Shown here: positions 1-5,003 of the stretch, piece after piece
Layout of the letters: each line of letters starts with the position of its first letter
How positions within the stretch are numbered: position 1 is the stretch's first letter
NCBI GenBank assembly: GCA_946059285.1
Contig: CAMGMW010000111.1
Location: forward strand, 1-5,003
Direction: 5' to 3'
DNA length: 5,003 nt
Source of the DNA: an uncultured Clostridia bacterium
GTDB taxonomy: Bacteria; Bacillota_A; Clostridia; Oscillospirales; Oscillospiraceae
The notes under the pieces: model-generated
Database searches by the model: none
Told to the model about the DNA's origin: nothing
What the model saw: the letters and a program-made list of their open reading frames with translations, nothing else
Position numbers and translations under genes: made by a program

Positions 1-74
1 GGCGCAATCCCTTGCAGTACCGCCGCAGTGGAGCTTGCGCTGTATCGTTCGCTTCTGGTGCTTTGATATTTCAT
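1..74 (-). CDS. thrC: threonine synthase, N-terminal fragment (runs off the left edge)
   Basis: Reading leftward from the ATG whose first base is 74, the frame stays open to the window edge and gives about 25 residues, beginning MKYQSTR and ending AAVLQGIA plus a CC- codon that must be Pro. The Y-x-S-T-R opening, followed by S-A-S-x-A-x-L-x-G-I-A-P, is the characteristic start of PLP-dependent threonine synthases of the Firmicute type, where the next residues are normally DGGL. The enzyme converts O-phospho-L-homoserine to threonine and phosphate in the cytoplasm. A Shine-Dalgarno-like GGTGG (minus strand, 86-82) sits 7 nt before the ATG. The gene is divergent from hom, which makes the precursor two steps earlier, so the context agrees with the call. 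Only the extreme N terminus is visible; the PLP lysine and catalytic body are outside. The identification is from a short but distinctive motif plus context. Confidence 0.82.
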   Translation of the reverse strand, partial: MKYQSTRSERYSASSTAAVLQGIA

Positions 75-96
75 ACAGAAACCACCAATCTTTTTC

Positions 97-125
97 TTGC
101 GTTTTGCACAAAACTATGATATACT
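97..125 (+). promoter_or_regulatory. candidate extended -10 promoter for hom-lysC-asd
   Basis: TTGCGT (97-102) lies 17 bp before TATACT (120-125, five of six matches to TATAAT). A TG at 117-118 gives the extended TGn motif one base before the -10 box. That compensates for the poor -35 box, which matches only in TTG. The predicted transcription start is near 132, leaving a leader of about 64 nt before the hom ATG. The promoter lies in the AT-rich gap between the divergent thrC and hom genes, which is the expected place. Confidence 0.58.
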
Positions 126-134
126 GTTTTCTGC
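106..134. repeat. imperfect inverted repeat over both -10 boxes, possible operator
   Basis: The left arm GCACAAAAC (106-114) and the right arm GTTTTCTGC (126-134) pair at eight of nine positions around an 11-bp spacer. The dyad centre is base 120, inside the overlap of the thrC and hom -10 boxes. The arm centres are 20 bp apart, about two helical turns, as expected for a dimeric DNA-binding protein. A bound protein would cover both -10 boxes and lie at or beside both predicted start sites. No regulator gene is in the window and I do not recognise the motif, so operator function is inferred from position and symmetry. Confidence 0.42.
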
Positions 135-144
135 TAAATTGCAA
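116..144 (-). promoter_or_regulatory. candidate sigma-A promoter for thrC
   Basis: On the minus strand, TTGCAA (144-139, four of six matches to TTGACA) and TATCAT (121-116, five of six matches to TATAAT) are separated by exactly 17 bp. The predicted start is near 109, giving a leader of about 35 nt with the GGTGG ribosome site near its end. Its -10 box overlaps the -10 box of the hom promoter by two bases (120-121). This is inferred from consensus matching only. Confidence 0.5.
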
Positions 145-182
145 GTGTTTTTCTCAGAAGAACATTTGACCACAGAAAATAC

Positions 183-208
183 GGAGAAACAACAGATGGG
201 ACAGATGG
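183..208 (+). promoter_or_regulatory. hom ribosome binding site with duplicated start codon
   Basis: GGAG at 183-186 is spaced 9 nt from the ATG at 196 and decides the hom start. The start codon lies in a 9-bp tandem repeat, ACAGATGGG (192-200) then ACAGATGGT (201-209), which places a second in-frame ATG at 205. A third in-frame ATG at 217 begins the conserved part of the protein. The first ATG has the best spacing. Confidence 0.5.
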
Positions 209-1356
209 TATCCCCGATGCGGATCGGGCTGCTGGGCTTTGGAACCGTGGGCGGCGGCGTGTATGAATTTGTGCAGGCGCGCTCCGACATGACAATTGCA
301 TATGTTCTCAGCCGCAAGCCGCGTCCGGAGCTGAACTGCGAAGTCACAGCGGACTTCCGCCGCATTGTAGAGGACCCCGCGGTGGACACGGTCATCGAGG
401 CCATCGGCGGACTGCATCCCGCGTATGAATATGTAACGGCGGCATTGCGGGCGGGCAAGCATGTAATCACCGCCAACAAGCTGCTGGTAGCGGAGTATTA
501 CCGTGACCTGACGCAGCTTGCCTCGGAGCACGGTGTTGCCCTGCGCTGCTCCGCGGCGGTGGGCGGCGGTATCCCGTGGCTGCCGAATCTGGCAAAAACA
601 CTGGAGCAGGAGCCGATCATCCGCATCAGCGGCATTATGAACGGCACCACAAACTATATCCTGGATCGCATGACCCAAAACGGCGGCAACTTCTCCTCCG
701 CGCTGCATCAGGCGCAGGCGCTGGGCTACGCCGAAGCCAACCCGACCGAGGATATCAATGGTGCCGATATCCGGCGAAAGCTGGTGATCTCCGCCAACAT
801 TGCCTTCGGCTGCGTGATTGACGAGCAGGCCGTGGCGGTGCAGGGGATCGAGTCCATCTCCGCAGCGGACATCGCGGCTTTTCGCCGAATGCGCCGGGTG
901 TGCAAGTTGATCGCCAGCGCACGGAAGCTGGAAGAAACGGTTGCCGCCTATATTGAGCCGGCCCTGTTTTTGCCGTCAGTGCATGAGGCGGCAGTGCCAG
1001 AGAATTTCAATCTGATCTCGCTGACCGGAACACATATCGGCAAGCAAAGTTTCTACGGGCAGGGAGCAGGGCGGTATCCTACCGCATATAATATATTGCA
1101 GGACTGTGTGGATGTCCGCAACGGGCTGACCGGGTTCTACACGCACCGTATGGAGCAGGTCCGCGTGGATAACAGCAGCATTCAGCGGCAGTATTACGTT
1201 CGCACCAACGGCGTGGATGGCTGGCTGCAAGCGCATATTGACAAAATACTTGACTGCGGTATAATAACAAAGAAAGTGTCCGTGACGGAGCTGCACGCAT
1301 GGGCAAGAGAAAGAAAAAAGACGGATCGCGGATGCTTCTTTGCATCCCTCCGCTGA
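196..1356 (+). CDS. hom: homoserine dehydrogenase with shortened C-terminal domain
   Basis: This 386-residue enzyme performs NAD(P)H-dependent reduction of L-aspartate 4-semialdehyde to L-homoserine, the committed step toward threonine and methionine. From the ATG at 196, the nucleotide-binding loop GFGTVGGG is at residues 14-21, EAIGG at 68-72, VITANK at 90-95 (Lys95 conserved), VGGGIP at 122-127, GIMNGTTNYIL at 146-156, and the substrate/catalytic segment E180...D186...D191...K195 follows LGYAEA. GQGAGRYPTA (288-297) is the usual end of the catalytic part. The family normally then carries an ACT domain of about 75-80 residues. Here the tail from QYYVRT (about 332) has only about 55 residues and lacks the usual D-R-P-G turn, so it looks degenerate. 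I chose 196 over the TTG at 97, which lies in the promoter -35 box. It is first in an operon with lysC, 12 bp downstream. Confidence 0.93.
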   Translation: MGQMVSPMRIGLLGFGTVGGGVYEFVQARSDMTIAYVLSRKPRPELNCEVTADFRRIVEDPAVDTVIEAIGGLHPAYEYVTAALRAGKHVITANKLLVAEYYRDLTQLASEHGVALRCSAAVGGGIPWLPNLAKTLEQEPIIRISGIMNGTTNYILDRMTQNGGNFSSALHQAQALGYAEANPTEDINGADIRRKLVISANIAFGCVIDEQAVAVQGIESISAADIAAFRRMRRVCKLIASARKLEETVAAYIEPALFLPSVHEAAVPENFNLISLTGTHIGKQSFYGQGAGRYPTAYNILQDCVDVRNGLTGFYTHRMEQVRVDNSSIQRQYYVRTNGVDGWLQAHIDKILDCGIITKKVSVTELHAWARERKKTDRGCFFASLR

Positions 1357-1368
1357 TTGGGGAAGTAT

Positions 1369-2682
1369 ATGCTGAAAGTAGCGAAATTTGGCGGTTCATC
1401 GATGGCAGATGCCGCCCACTATAAAAGGATCAAAGAAATCATTGCATCGGATACCGCACGGCGCGTAGTCATTGTGTCCGCTGCGGGAAAACGCAGCGCA
1501 GACGACAATAAAATCACAGACCTTTTGTATCTGTGCTACGCACATTTGCAGTACGGTGTTTCCTGCGACAGCATTTTTCAGCTGATTCGTGACCGCTATT
1601 GCAACATCCGGGATGAGCTTGGTCTGAAGACCGATCTGGAGACAGAATTTAACGCATTGTGGCAGAAAATGATGCAGGGCATCTCCAGAGAGGAACTGGT
1701 CTCCCGCGGCGAATACTTCTCCGCCAAGCTGATGGCGGAATATCTGGGCTATACTTTCCTTGATGCGGCGCGATGGCTGTATTTCCACTATGATGGCACG
1801 GTGGATCAGGGAAAATCCTATGCCACACTTCGCGCGCTGGTCAAGGATAAACGGGTCGTCATTCCGGGCTTTTACGGTCTGATGCCGGACGGCAAAATAC
1901 GCACTTTGACCCGCGGCGGCTCGGATATTACCGGCGCGCTGGCGGCGGCGGCACTGGACGCGGACGTATACGAAAACTGGACCGATGTTTCCGGCGTGCT
2001 GATGGCTGACCCCCGAATTGTCGATTCTCCCAAATGCATCGACCGCGCTACATACAGTGAGCTGCGCCAGCTTTCCTACAGCGGCGCTCAGGTGCTGCAT
2101 GAAATGACGGTGTTCCCGGTGCGGGAAAAGAATATTCCCCTGAATATCCGCAACACCAATGAGCCGAATCATCCCGGCACATTGATCTCAGAGGAATTCA
2201 TCGAAGCACCCAATTCACAGCGCTTCATCACCGGCATCGCAGGCAAGCGGGACTTCACCATCATTACCATCTCTAAAAAAGGCATGGCAGGTGCAACCGG
2301 CACGCTCCGGTCGATTCTCGGTGTGTTTGAGCGCAACAGCGTCTCCATCTCCTACACCCCCTCCGGCATCGACTGTGTCTCACTGGCGGTGCCCACGGAA
2401 AAGCTGTCGCCGCATCTTTATACCATTGTCGATGAGCTTCGTGCCGAGATCAAACCTGACAGCATCAAGGTCACGGACAGCATTGCGATCATTGCCGTTG
2501 TAGGCAGAAAGATGGCGTTCCGCGCCGGTACTTCCGGCAAGATCTTCGCCGCGCTCGGTCAGCACGGCATCAATATCCGCATGATCTCCCAGGGTCCCGA
2601 GGAATTAAACATTATCATCGGCGTGGACAACAAGGACTATGCCGATACGATTCGCGTTTTGTATAACGCATTTGTAAAGTAG
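1369..2682 (+). CDS. lysC: aspartate kinase, monofunctional, two C-terminal ACT domains
   Basis: This 437-residue enzyme phosphorylates L-aspartate with ATP to 4-aspartyl phosphate, the first step of the lysine/threonine/methionine pathway. The kinase domain shows KFGGSS (6-11), VIVSAAGKR (34-42), SRGE (112-115), TRGGSDITGA (181-190) and WTDVSGV..ADPR (204-216). Residues from about 290 form two ACT domains: the first has ISYTPSGIDCVSLAV, and the second has VVGRKMAFRAGTSGKIF and GINIRMISQG followed by ELNI. This layout resembles Bacillus YclM-type aspartokinase III, a class in which lysine/threonine feedback is known; the effector here cannot be read from sequence. The start is the ATG at 1369, preceded by GGGGAAG (1359-1365). 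The in-frame TTG at 1357 touches that ribosome site and is not used. The gene lies 12 bp after hom and 9 bp before asd. The symbol reflects function; thrA- or yclM-style names are possible. Confidence 0.94.
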   Translation: MLKVAKFGGSSMADAAHYKRIKEIIASDTARRVVIVSAAGKRSADDNKITDLLYLCYAHLQYGVSCDSIFQLIRDRYCNIRDELGLKTDLETEFNALWQKMMQGISREELVSRGEYFSAKLMAEYLGYTFLDAARWLYFHYDGTVDQGKSYATLRALVKDKRVVIPGFYGLMPDGKIRTLTRGGSDITGALAAAALDADVYENWTDVSGVLMADPRIVDSPKCIDRATYSELRQLSYSGAQVLHEMTVFPVREKNIPLNIRNTNEPNHPGTLISEEFIEAPNSQRFITGIAGKRDFTIITISKKGMAGATGTLRSILGVFERNSVSISYTPSGIDCVSLAVPTEKLSPHLYTIVDELRAEIKPDSIKVTDSIAIIAVVGRKMAFRAGTSGKIFAALGQHGINIRMISQGPEELNIIIGVDNKDYADTIRVLYNAFVK

Positions 2683-2691
2683 AGGTTTTCT

Positions 2692-3696
2692 ATGAAAGAA
2701 TATAATGTTGCCATATTAGGCGTTACCGGCGCTGTGGGCAGAGAAATGATGAAAATTCTGGCAGAGCGGAACTTCCCAATCGCGGAGCTGCATCTGCTGG
2801 CCAGCGCCCGCAGTGCGGGAAAAGTGCTGGAGTGGCGCGGCAAGCCCATTGTGATCGAGGAAGCCTGCGACAAGGCGTTCGAGGGTATCGATATCGTCCT
2901 CGGCGCCGCGGAAAACGATATTGCCAAACAGTTTGCCCCTGCTATTGTCAAGGCGGGCGCGGTGTTTGTGGACAATTCCTCCGCCTTCCGTATGAACGCA
3001 GACGTACCGCTCATCGTACCGGAAGTGAACGCTGCGGACGTGAAGGGGCATAAAGGGATCATTTCCAATCCCAACTGCTCCACCATCATCACCGTGACGG
3101 CAGTCAATGCGCTGAATTCCCTCAGCCCCATCCGTTCCATTGTCGCCTCCACCTACCAGGCGGTCTCCGGCGCGGGCGCGGGCGGTCCGATTGAGCTTGC
3201 CGAGCAAATCGAAGCGCTGCGGACGGGCGCGCCGGTACAGCCGCGTGTGTTTTCCCATCAGATTGCCTATAATCTGATCCCTCAGATCGGCAGCGAGCAG
3301 TATGAGGGTTATACCAGCGAGGAAATGAAGATGCAGAACGAGGGCAGAAAAGTTATGCATCTGCCCGATTTAATGGTAACGTGCACCTGTGTCCGCGTCC
3401 CCGTGGTGCGGAGTCATTCCATTTCTGCCACGCTGCATTTTGACCGTCCTGTGTCCGTTGAGGACGCGCGTCGGGTCATCGCAGCGGCGCCCGGCTGTAA
3501 GCTGGTGGACGATCTGGCAAACGGCGAATATCCCATGCCGCTGGAAACTTCTGATCAGGATACCGTTTTTGTCGGACGCATCCGTCCTGATTTGACGGAC
3601 AAAAACGGATTGACCCTCTGGTGCTGCGGCGACCAGATCCGTAAGGGCGCAGCGACGAATGCGGTACAGATCGCGGAGCTGCTGATTGAAGCATAA
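2692..3696 (+). CDS. asd: aspartate-semialdehyde dehydrogenase
   Basis: This 334-residue, full-length enzyme reduces 4-aspartyl phosphate to L-aspartate 4-semialdehyde with NADPH, feeding Hom and the lysine/diaminopimelate branch. The NADP-binding loop is GVTGAVG at residues 10-16. DNSSAFR (94-100) binds phosphate or cofactor in the family. The catalytic nucleophile is Cys129 in SNPNCSTI, with Gln156 in YQAVSGAGAGG. RVPVVRSHS (235-243) supplies the substrate-binding Arg235 and the general-base His242. The closing DQIRKGAATNAVQIAE motif is also typical. All key residues are present. An AGAGG ribosome site (2681-2685) overlaps the lysC stop codon and is 6 nt from the ATG. This 9-bp gap indicates translation coupled or close to lysC in the same operon. 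It is the last gene before a 180-bp gap with hairpins. Confidence 0.96.
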   Translation: MKEYNVAILGVTGAVGREMMKILAERNFPIAELHLLASARSAGKVLEWRGKPIVIEEACDKAFEGIDIVLGAAENDIAKQFAPAIVKAGAVFVDNSSAFRMNADVPLIVPEVNAADVKGHKGIISNPNCSTIITVTAVNALNSLSPIRSIVASTYQAVSGAGAGGPIELAEQIEALRTGAPVQPRVFSHQIAYNLIPQIGSEQYEGYTSEEMKMQNEGRKVMHLPDLMVTCTCVRVPVVRSHSISATLHFDRPVSVEDARRVIAAAPGCKLVDDLANGEYPMPLETSDQDTVFVGRIRPDLTDKNGLTLWCCGDQIRKGAATNAVQIAELLIEA

Positions 3697-3717
3697 GGAT
3701 CGTGAAATGCTGTCACT

Positions 3718-3746
3718 CTGACACAAGCGAAACCGCATCATGAAAT
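3718..3746 (+). promoter_or_regulatory. weak promoter candidate for the S-component operon
   Basis: CTGACA (3718-3723, five of six matches to TTGACA) and TGAAAT (3741-3746, four of six matches to TATAAT) are 17 bp apart. A transcript would begin near 3753, just before the first hairpin, so both hairpins would lie in its leader. No better promoter is visible between the second hairpin and the ribosome site at 3861, and there is no room for one. The match is modest; read-through from asd is the alternative. Confidence 0.28.
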
Positions 3747-3755
3747 CTGTTTTTA

Positions 3756-3786
3756 TGTAGTGCACGCCGGCTTGGCGTGCACTGCA
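3756..3786 (+). other. strong hairpin in the asd to S-component gap
   Basis: The core is a perfect 10-bp stem, AGTGCACGCC (3759-3768) with GGCGTGCACT (3774-3783), and a 5-nt loop. It extends outward by one G-U and two further pairs to 3756/3786. What follows is AAAATTCT rather than a T tract, and the minus strand also lacks a T run, so it is not a standard intrinsic terminator by itself. It may protect the 3' end of the asd message or fold as the first element of a leader. Confidence 0.6.
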
Positions 3787-3802
3787 AAATTCTCCCGCCC
3801 AG

Positions 3803-3834
3803 AAAGCAGGCACTGCTGAGCACTGCCTGCTTTT
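3803..3834 (+). terminator. probable intrinsic terminator after hom-lysC-asd
   Basis: A perfect 10-bp stem, AAAGCAGGCA (3803-3812) with TGCCTGCTTT (3824-3833), continues after a C-C mismatch into TGC/GCA closed by a TGA triloop. Four T residues (3831-3834) end the structure, three of them inside the stem. It lies 107 bp after the asd stop codon and before the ribosome site of the next gene. The T run is short, so termination may be partial, or the hairpin may act as an attenuator for the downstream genes. Confidence 0.6.
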
Positions 3835-3860
3835 GAGAAACTCCAAAACACACAGAAATT

Positions 3861-3868
3861 AGAAGAGG
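3861..3868 (+). promoter_or_regulatory. ribosome binding site deciding the TTG start of the S component
   Basis: AGAAGAGG (3861-3868) followed by TG resembles the consensus AAGGAGGTG and is 8 nt from the TTG at 3877. An upstream in-frame GTG (3868-3870) is part of this ribosome site itself and so cannot be the start. The gene therefore begins with TTG, which would give modest initiation. Confidence 0.6.
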
Positions 3869-3876
3869 TGTTACAC

Positions 3877-4401
3877 TTGAAATCACAACAACTACGAAAG
3901 CTGATCCTGACTGCGTTGCTGGCAGCGCTGACCTGCATTGCTACAACGCTGATACAAATGCCGTCTCCGCTGGGCGGTTATTATAATCTGGGCGATTGCT
4001 TCGTGTTGACGGGTGCGTTTTTGCTCGGTCCCGTGTACGGAGCGTGCGCGGGCGGCATCGGTTCGATGTTGGCGGATCTGCTATTGGGCTACGGTACATA
4101 CGCGCCCGCAACGCTCATAATCAAGGGACTGATGGCAGCGGTAGCAGCTCTGCTGTCCCGCGCTCTTTCCAAGCGCCCTTATGCCGGAATGCTGTTAGGC
4201 AGCCTGGCAGGAGAAATCACCATGGCGGGCGGCTATTTCCTATTCGAACTGGCACTGTATGGCAGCGCAGCAGTGGAAAGTCTGCTGATGACGAATTTGC
4301 CGCAGGGCGCAGTCGGTCTTATCTGCGCAGCGCTTCTGTATACGCTGCTGGATAAAACTCATTTGTTGAAAAAACTCCGCGGAGAGCTTCAAAATGTCTG
4401 A
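3877..4401 (+). CDS. ECF transporter S component (substrate unknown)
   Basis: This 174-residue, very hydrophobic protein probably has six membrane segments. It is the substrate-binding subunit of an energy-coupling-factor vitamin importer. Helix 1 (about 9-28) contains an AxxxA pattern (Ala13-Ala17), the type of motif that contacts EcfT. It is followed by GGYYNLGD (33-40), GAFLLGPVYGACAGGIGSML (46-65), ADLLLGY and the YAPATLIIKG stretch (75-84), then GEITMAGGYFLFE (112-124). The Y-N-L-G-D and A-D-L-L-x-G-Y signatures fit the DUF1393-like S-component group. That group includes predicted pyridoxine, thiamine-precursor and other vitamin carriers; nothing here fixes the ligand. No EcfA or EcfT gene is nearby, as expected for S components sharing one energising module. 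The start is the TTG at 3877. Its stop codon overlaps the next gene by 8 bp. Confidence 0.86.
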   Translation: MKSQQLRKLILTALLAALTCIATTLIQMPSPLGGYYNLGDCFVLTGAFLLGPVYGACAGGIGSMLADLLLGYGTYAPATLIIKGLMAAVAALLSRALSKRPYAGMLLGSLAGEITMAGGYFLFELALYGSAAVESLLMTNLPQGAVGLICAALLYTLLDKTHLLKKLRGELQNV

Positions 4402-4939
4402 AGAAATTAGAAAGCAAGCAGAATCAGCGGCACAGGCGCTGTGCGAGAAGGCAGGGCTGCAAGCGGGGCAAATTGTGATTGTGGGCTGCTCCACCAGTGA
4501 AATCTGCGGCAGCCGCATCGGCTCGGATTCCCGTCCGGAGGTAGCGCAAGAGGTCTTTCAGGCAATCTACACCGTTTTGCAGAAGCGCGGCATCTATTTG
4601 GCGGCGCAGTGCTGTGAGCACCTGAATCGTGCCATCATCATTGAACGACAGGCCGTGCCGGGCGCGGACATCGTGAATGTAGTGCCACAGCCGAAGGCGG
4701 GGGGCTCCTTCGCAACGGCAGCGTATCACGCCTTTTCCCATCCGGTAGCGGTAGAGTCCATCCGTGCGGACGCAGGTCTGGACATTGGCGGCACTTTGAT
4801 CGGTATGCATCTGAAGCCGGTGGCGGTACCGCTGCGGCTCGGAATCAGCCATATCGGCAGCGCGATTTTGCTGGCGGCTCGCACCCGTCCGAAATTCATT
4901 GGCGGCAGCCGTGCCGTCTACGACGAAACGCTGTTGTGA
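4394..4939 (+). CDS. DUF436/TIGR01440 (YwlG) family protein, function unknown
   Basis: This 181-residue protein is about the same size as Bacillus subtilis YwlG. Family hallmarks are visible in order: VGCSTSEI (30-37), QCCEHLNRA (72-80), VNVVPQPKAGGSFATAAY (94-111), and DIGGTLIGMHLKPVAVPLR (130-148), then KFIGGSRAVYDE near the end. Cys32 in GCSTSE, and Cys73/Cys74 with Glu75 and His76, are candidate active-site or metal-binding residues, but I know of no established function. There is no signal peptide or membrane segment, so it is cytoplasmic. GGAGAG (4381-4386) lies 7 nt before the ATG, inside the end of the S-component gene, and the reading frames overlap by 8 bp. This indicates co-transcription and probable translational coupling, and a possible link to whatever the transporter imports. 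Confidence 0.9.
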   Translation: MSEEIRKQAESAAQALCEKAGLQAGQIVIVGCSTSEICGSRIGSDSRPEVAQEVFQAIYTVLQKRGIYLAAQCCEHLNRAIIIERQAVPGADIVNVVPQPKAGGSFATAAYHAFSHPVAVESIRADAGLDIGGTLIGMHLKPVAVPLRLGISHIGSAILLAARTRPKFIGGSRAVYDETLL

Positions 4940-5003
4940 ATTCTTTATCATACGGCAGCGTATCCGCACAGGACGCGGATGTAATTTTCCGTCTCGGCCG
5001 GGA
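4936..5003. other. unassigned right edge with two competing partial frames
   Basis: After the DUF436 stop codon I cannot assign a gene. Rightward, a GTG at 4936 overlaps the stop codon as GTGA and opens a 22-residue frame to the edge (starting MNSLSYG, ending DVIFRLGR), but no good ribosome site precedes it. Leftward, a frame entering from the edge ends at a TGA complementary to 4948-4950, with the tail PAETENYIRVLCGYAAV. This would be the C terminus of a convergent gene. It has somewhat GC-richer third positions than the rightward frame. A 6-bp hairpin, ATCCGC (4962-4967) with GCGGAT (4975-4980), is followed by TAATTTT and could be a weak terminator. I slightly favour the convergent-gene reading, with low confidence. 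Confidence 0.25.

Noticed and set aside
1..66. Rightward frame ending with TGA at 64-66, readable as the tail of an upstream gene
   Set aside because: The 21-residue tail matches nothing I recognise, while the opposite strand over the same bases gives a clear threonine synthase N terminus with a ribosome site.
56..95. TGGTG (56-60) with CACCA (83-87) followed by a T run, as a terminator
   Set aside because: The stem is only 5 bp with a 22-nt loop, and the region is better explained as the thrC start and leader.
125..139. CodY-box-like sequence in the hom leader
   Set aside because: Only about 10 of 15 positions match AATTTTCWGAAAATT, which is expected often by chance in AT-rich DNA.
97..195. 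Upstream TTG start extending Hom by 33 residues
   Set aside because: The TTG is part of the putative -35 box, no ribosome site precedes it, and the added residues resemble no Hom N terminus. GGAG at 183-186 supports the ATG at 196.
1330..1347. GGATGC/GCATCC hairpin at the end of hom, before lysC
   Set aside because: It has 6 bp with no T run and lies within coding sequence 12 bp before the next gene's start region; lysC and asd follow too tightly for a terminator.
1396..2172. Long antisense open frame opposite lysC, and similar antisense frames opposite the other genes
   Set aside because: They mirror GC-rich codons of genes with clear family motifs, show no recognisable domains, and have no independent ribosome sites I can support.
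3697..3876. Known vitamin riboswitch (TPP, FMN, preQ1, tetrahydrofolate) upstream of the S component
   Set aside because: None of the conserved cores I know for these classes is present; only hairpins and short repeats are seen.
4962..4987. Hairpin ATCCGC/GCGGAT with TAATTTT as the operon terminator
   Set aside because: The stem is only 6 bp and the T run is interrupted; it may lie within coding sequence on either strand, so it is mentioned only under the unassigned edge.

Overview
This 5-kb window comes from a moderately GC-rich (roughly 55% by eye) bacterium, most likely a Clostridia-type Firmicute of the Oscillospirales/Ruminococcaceae kind. The evidence is the Firmicute-style two-ACT aspartokinase, purine-rich Shine-Dalgarno sequences in front of most genes, an ECF vitamin-transporter S component with no local ATPase genes, and a YwlG/DUF436 protein. 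The assignment rests on protein style only.

Left edge (1-195): the first 25 codons of a leftward threonine synthase gene (thrC) diverge from a rightward aspartate-pathway operon. The roughly 120 bp between the two start codons is a compact control region. Two promoter candidates face away from each other and their -10 boxes overlap by two bases. An imperfect 9+9 bp inverted repeat is centred on that overlap.

Middle (196-3696): hom (homoserine dehydrogenase), lysC (aspartate kinase) and asd (aspartate-semialdehyde dehydrogenase) are tightly packed, with gaps of 12 and 9 bp, and read as one operon. LysC and Asd convert aspartate to aspartate semialdehyde. Hom reduces this to homoserine, and the divergent thrC product makes threonine from phosphohomoserine. 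The lysine branch and homoserine kinase are not in view. Hom has a shortened, degenerate version of the usual C-terminal ACT domain, so the visible feedback-sensing capacity sits in the two ACT domains of LysC.

Gap (3697-3876): 180 bp holding two strong hairpins. The second ends in a short T run and is the probable terminator of the hom-lysC-asd operon. A weak promoter candidate lies upstream of both hairpins, so they could instead form a leader for the next genes.

Right part (3877-5003): an ECF transporter S component of unknown substrate overlaps by 8 bp a DUF436/YwlG-family protein of unknown function. The pair looks co-translated. The last 64 bp contain no assignable gene. Most of the window is ordinary primary metabolism. 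The items most worth a second look are the shared thrC/hom promoter, the S-component/DUF436 pair and the double-hairpin gap.
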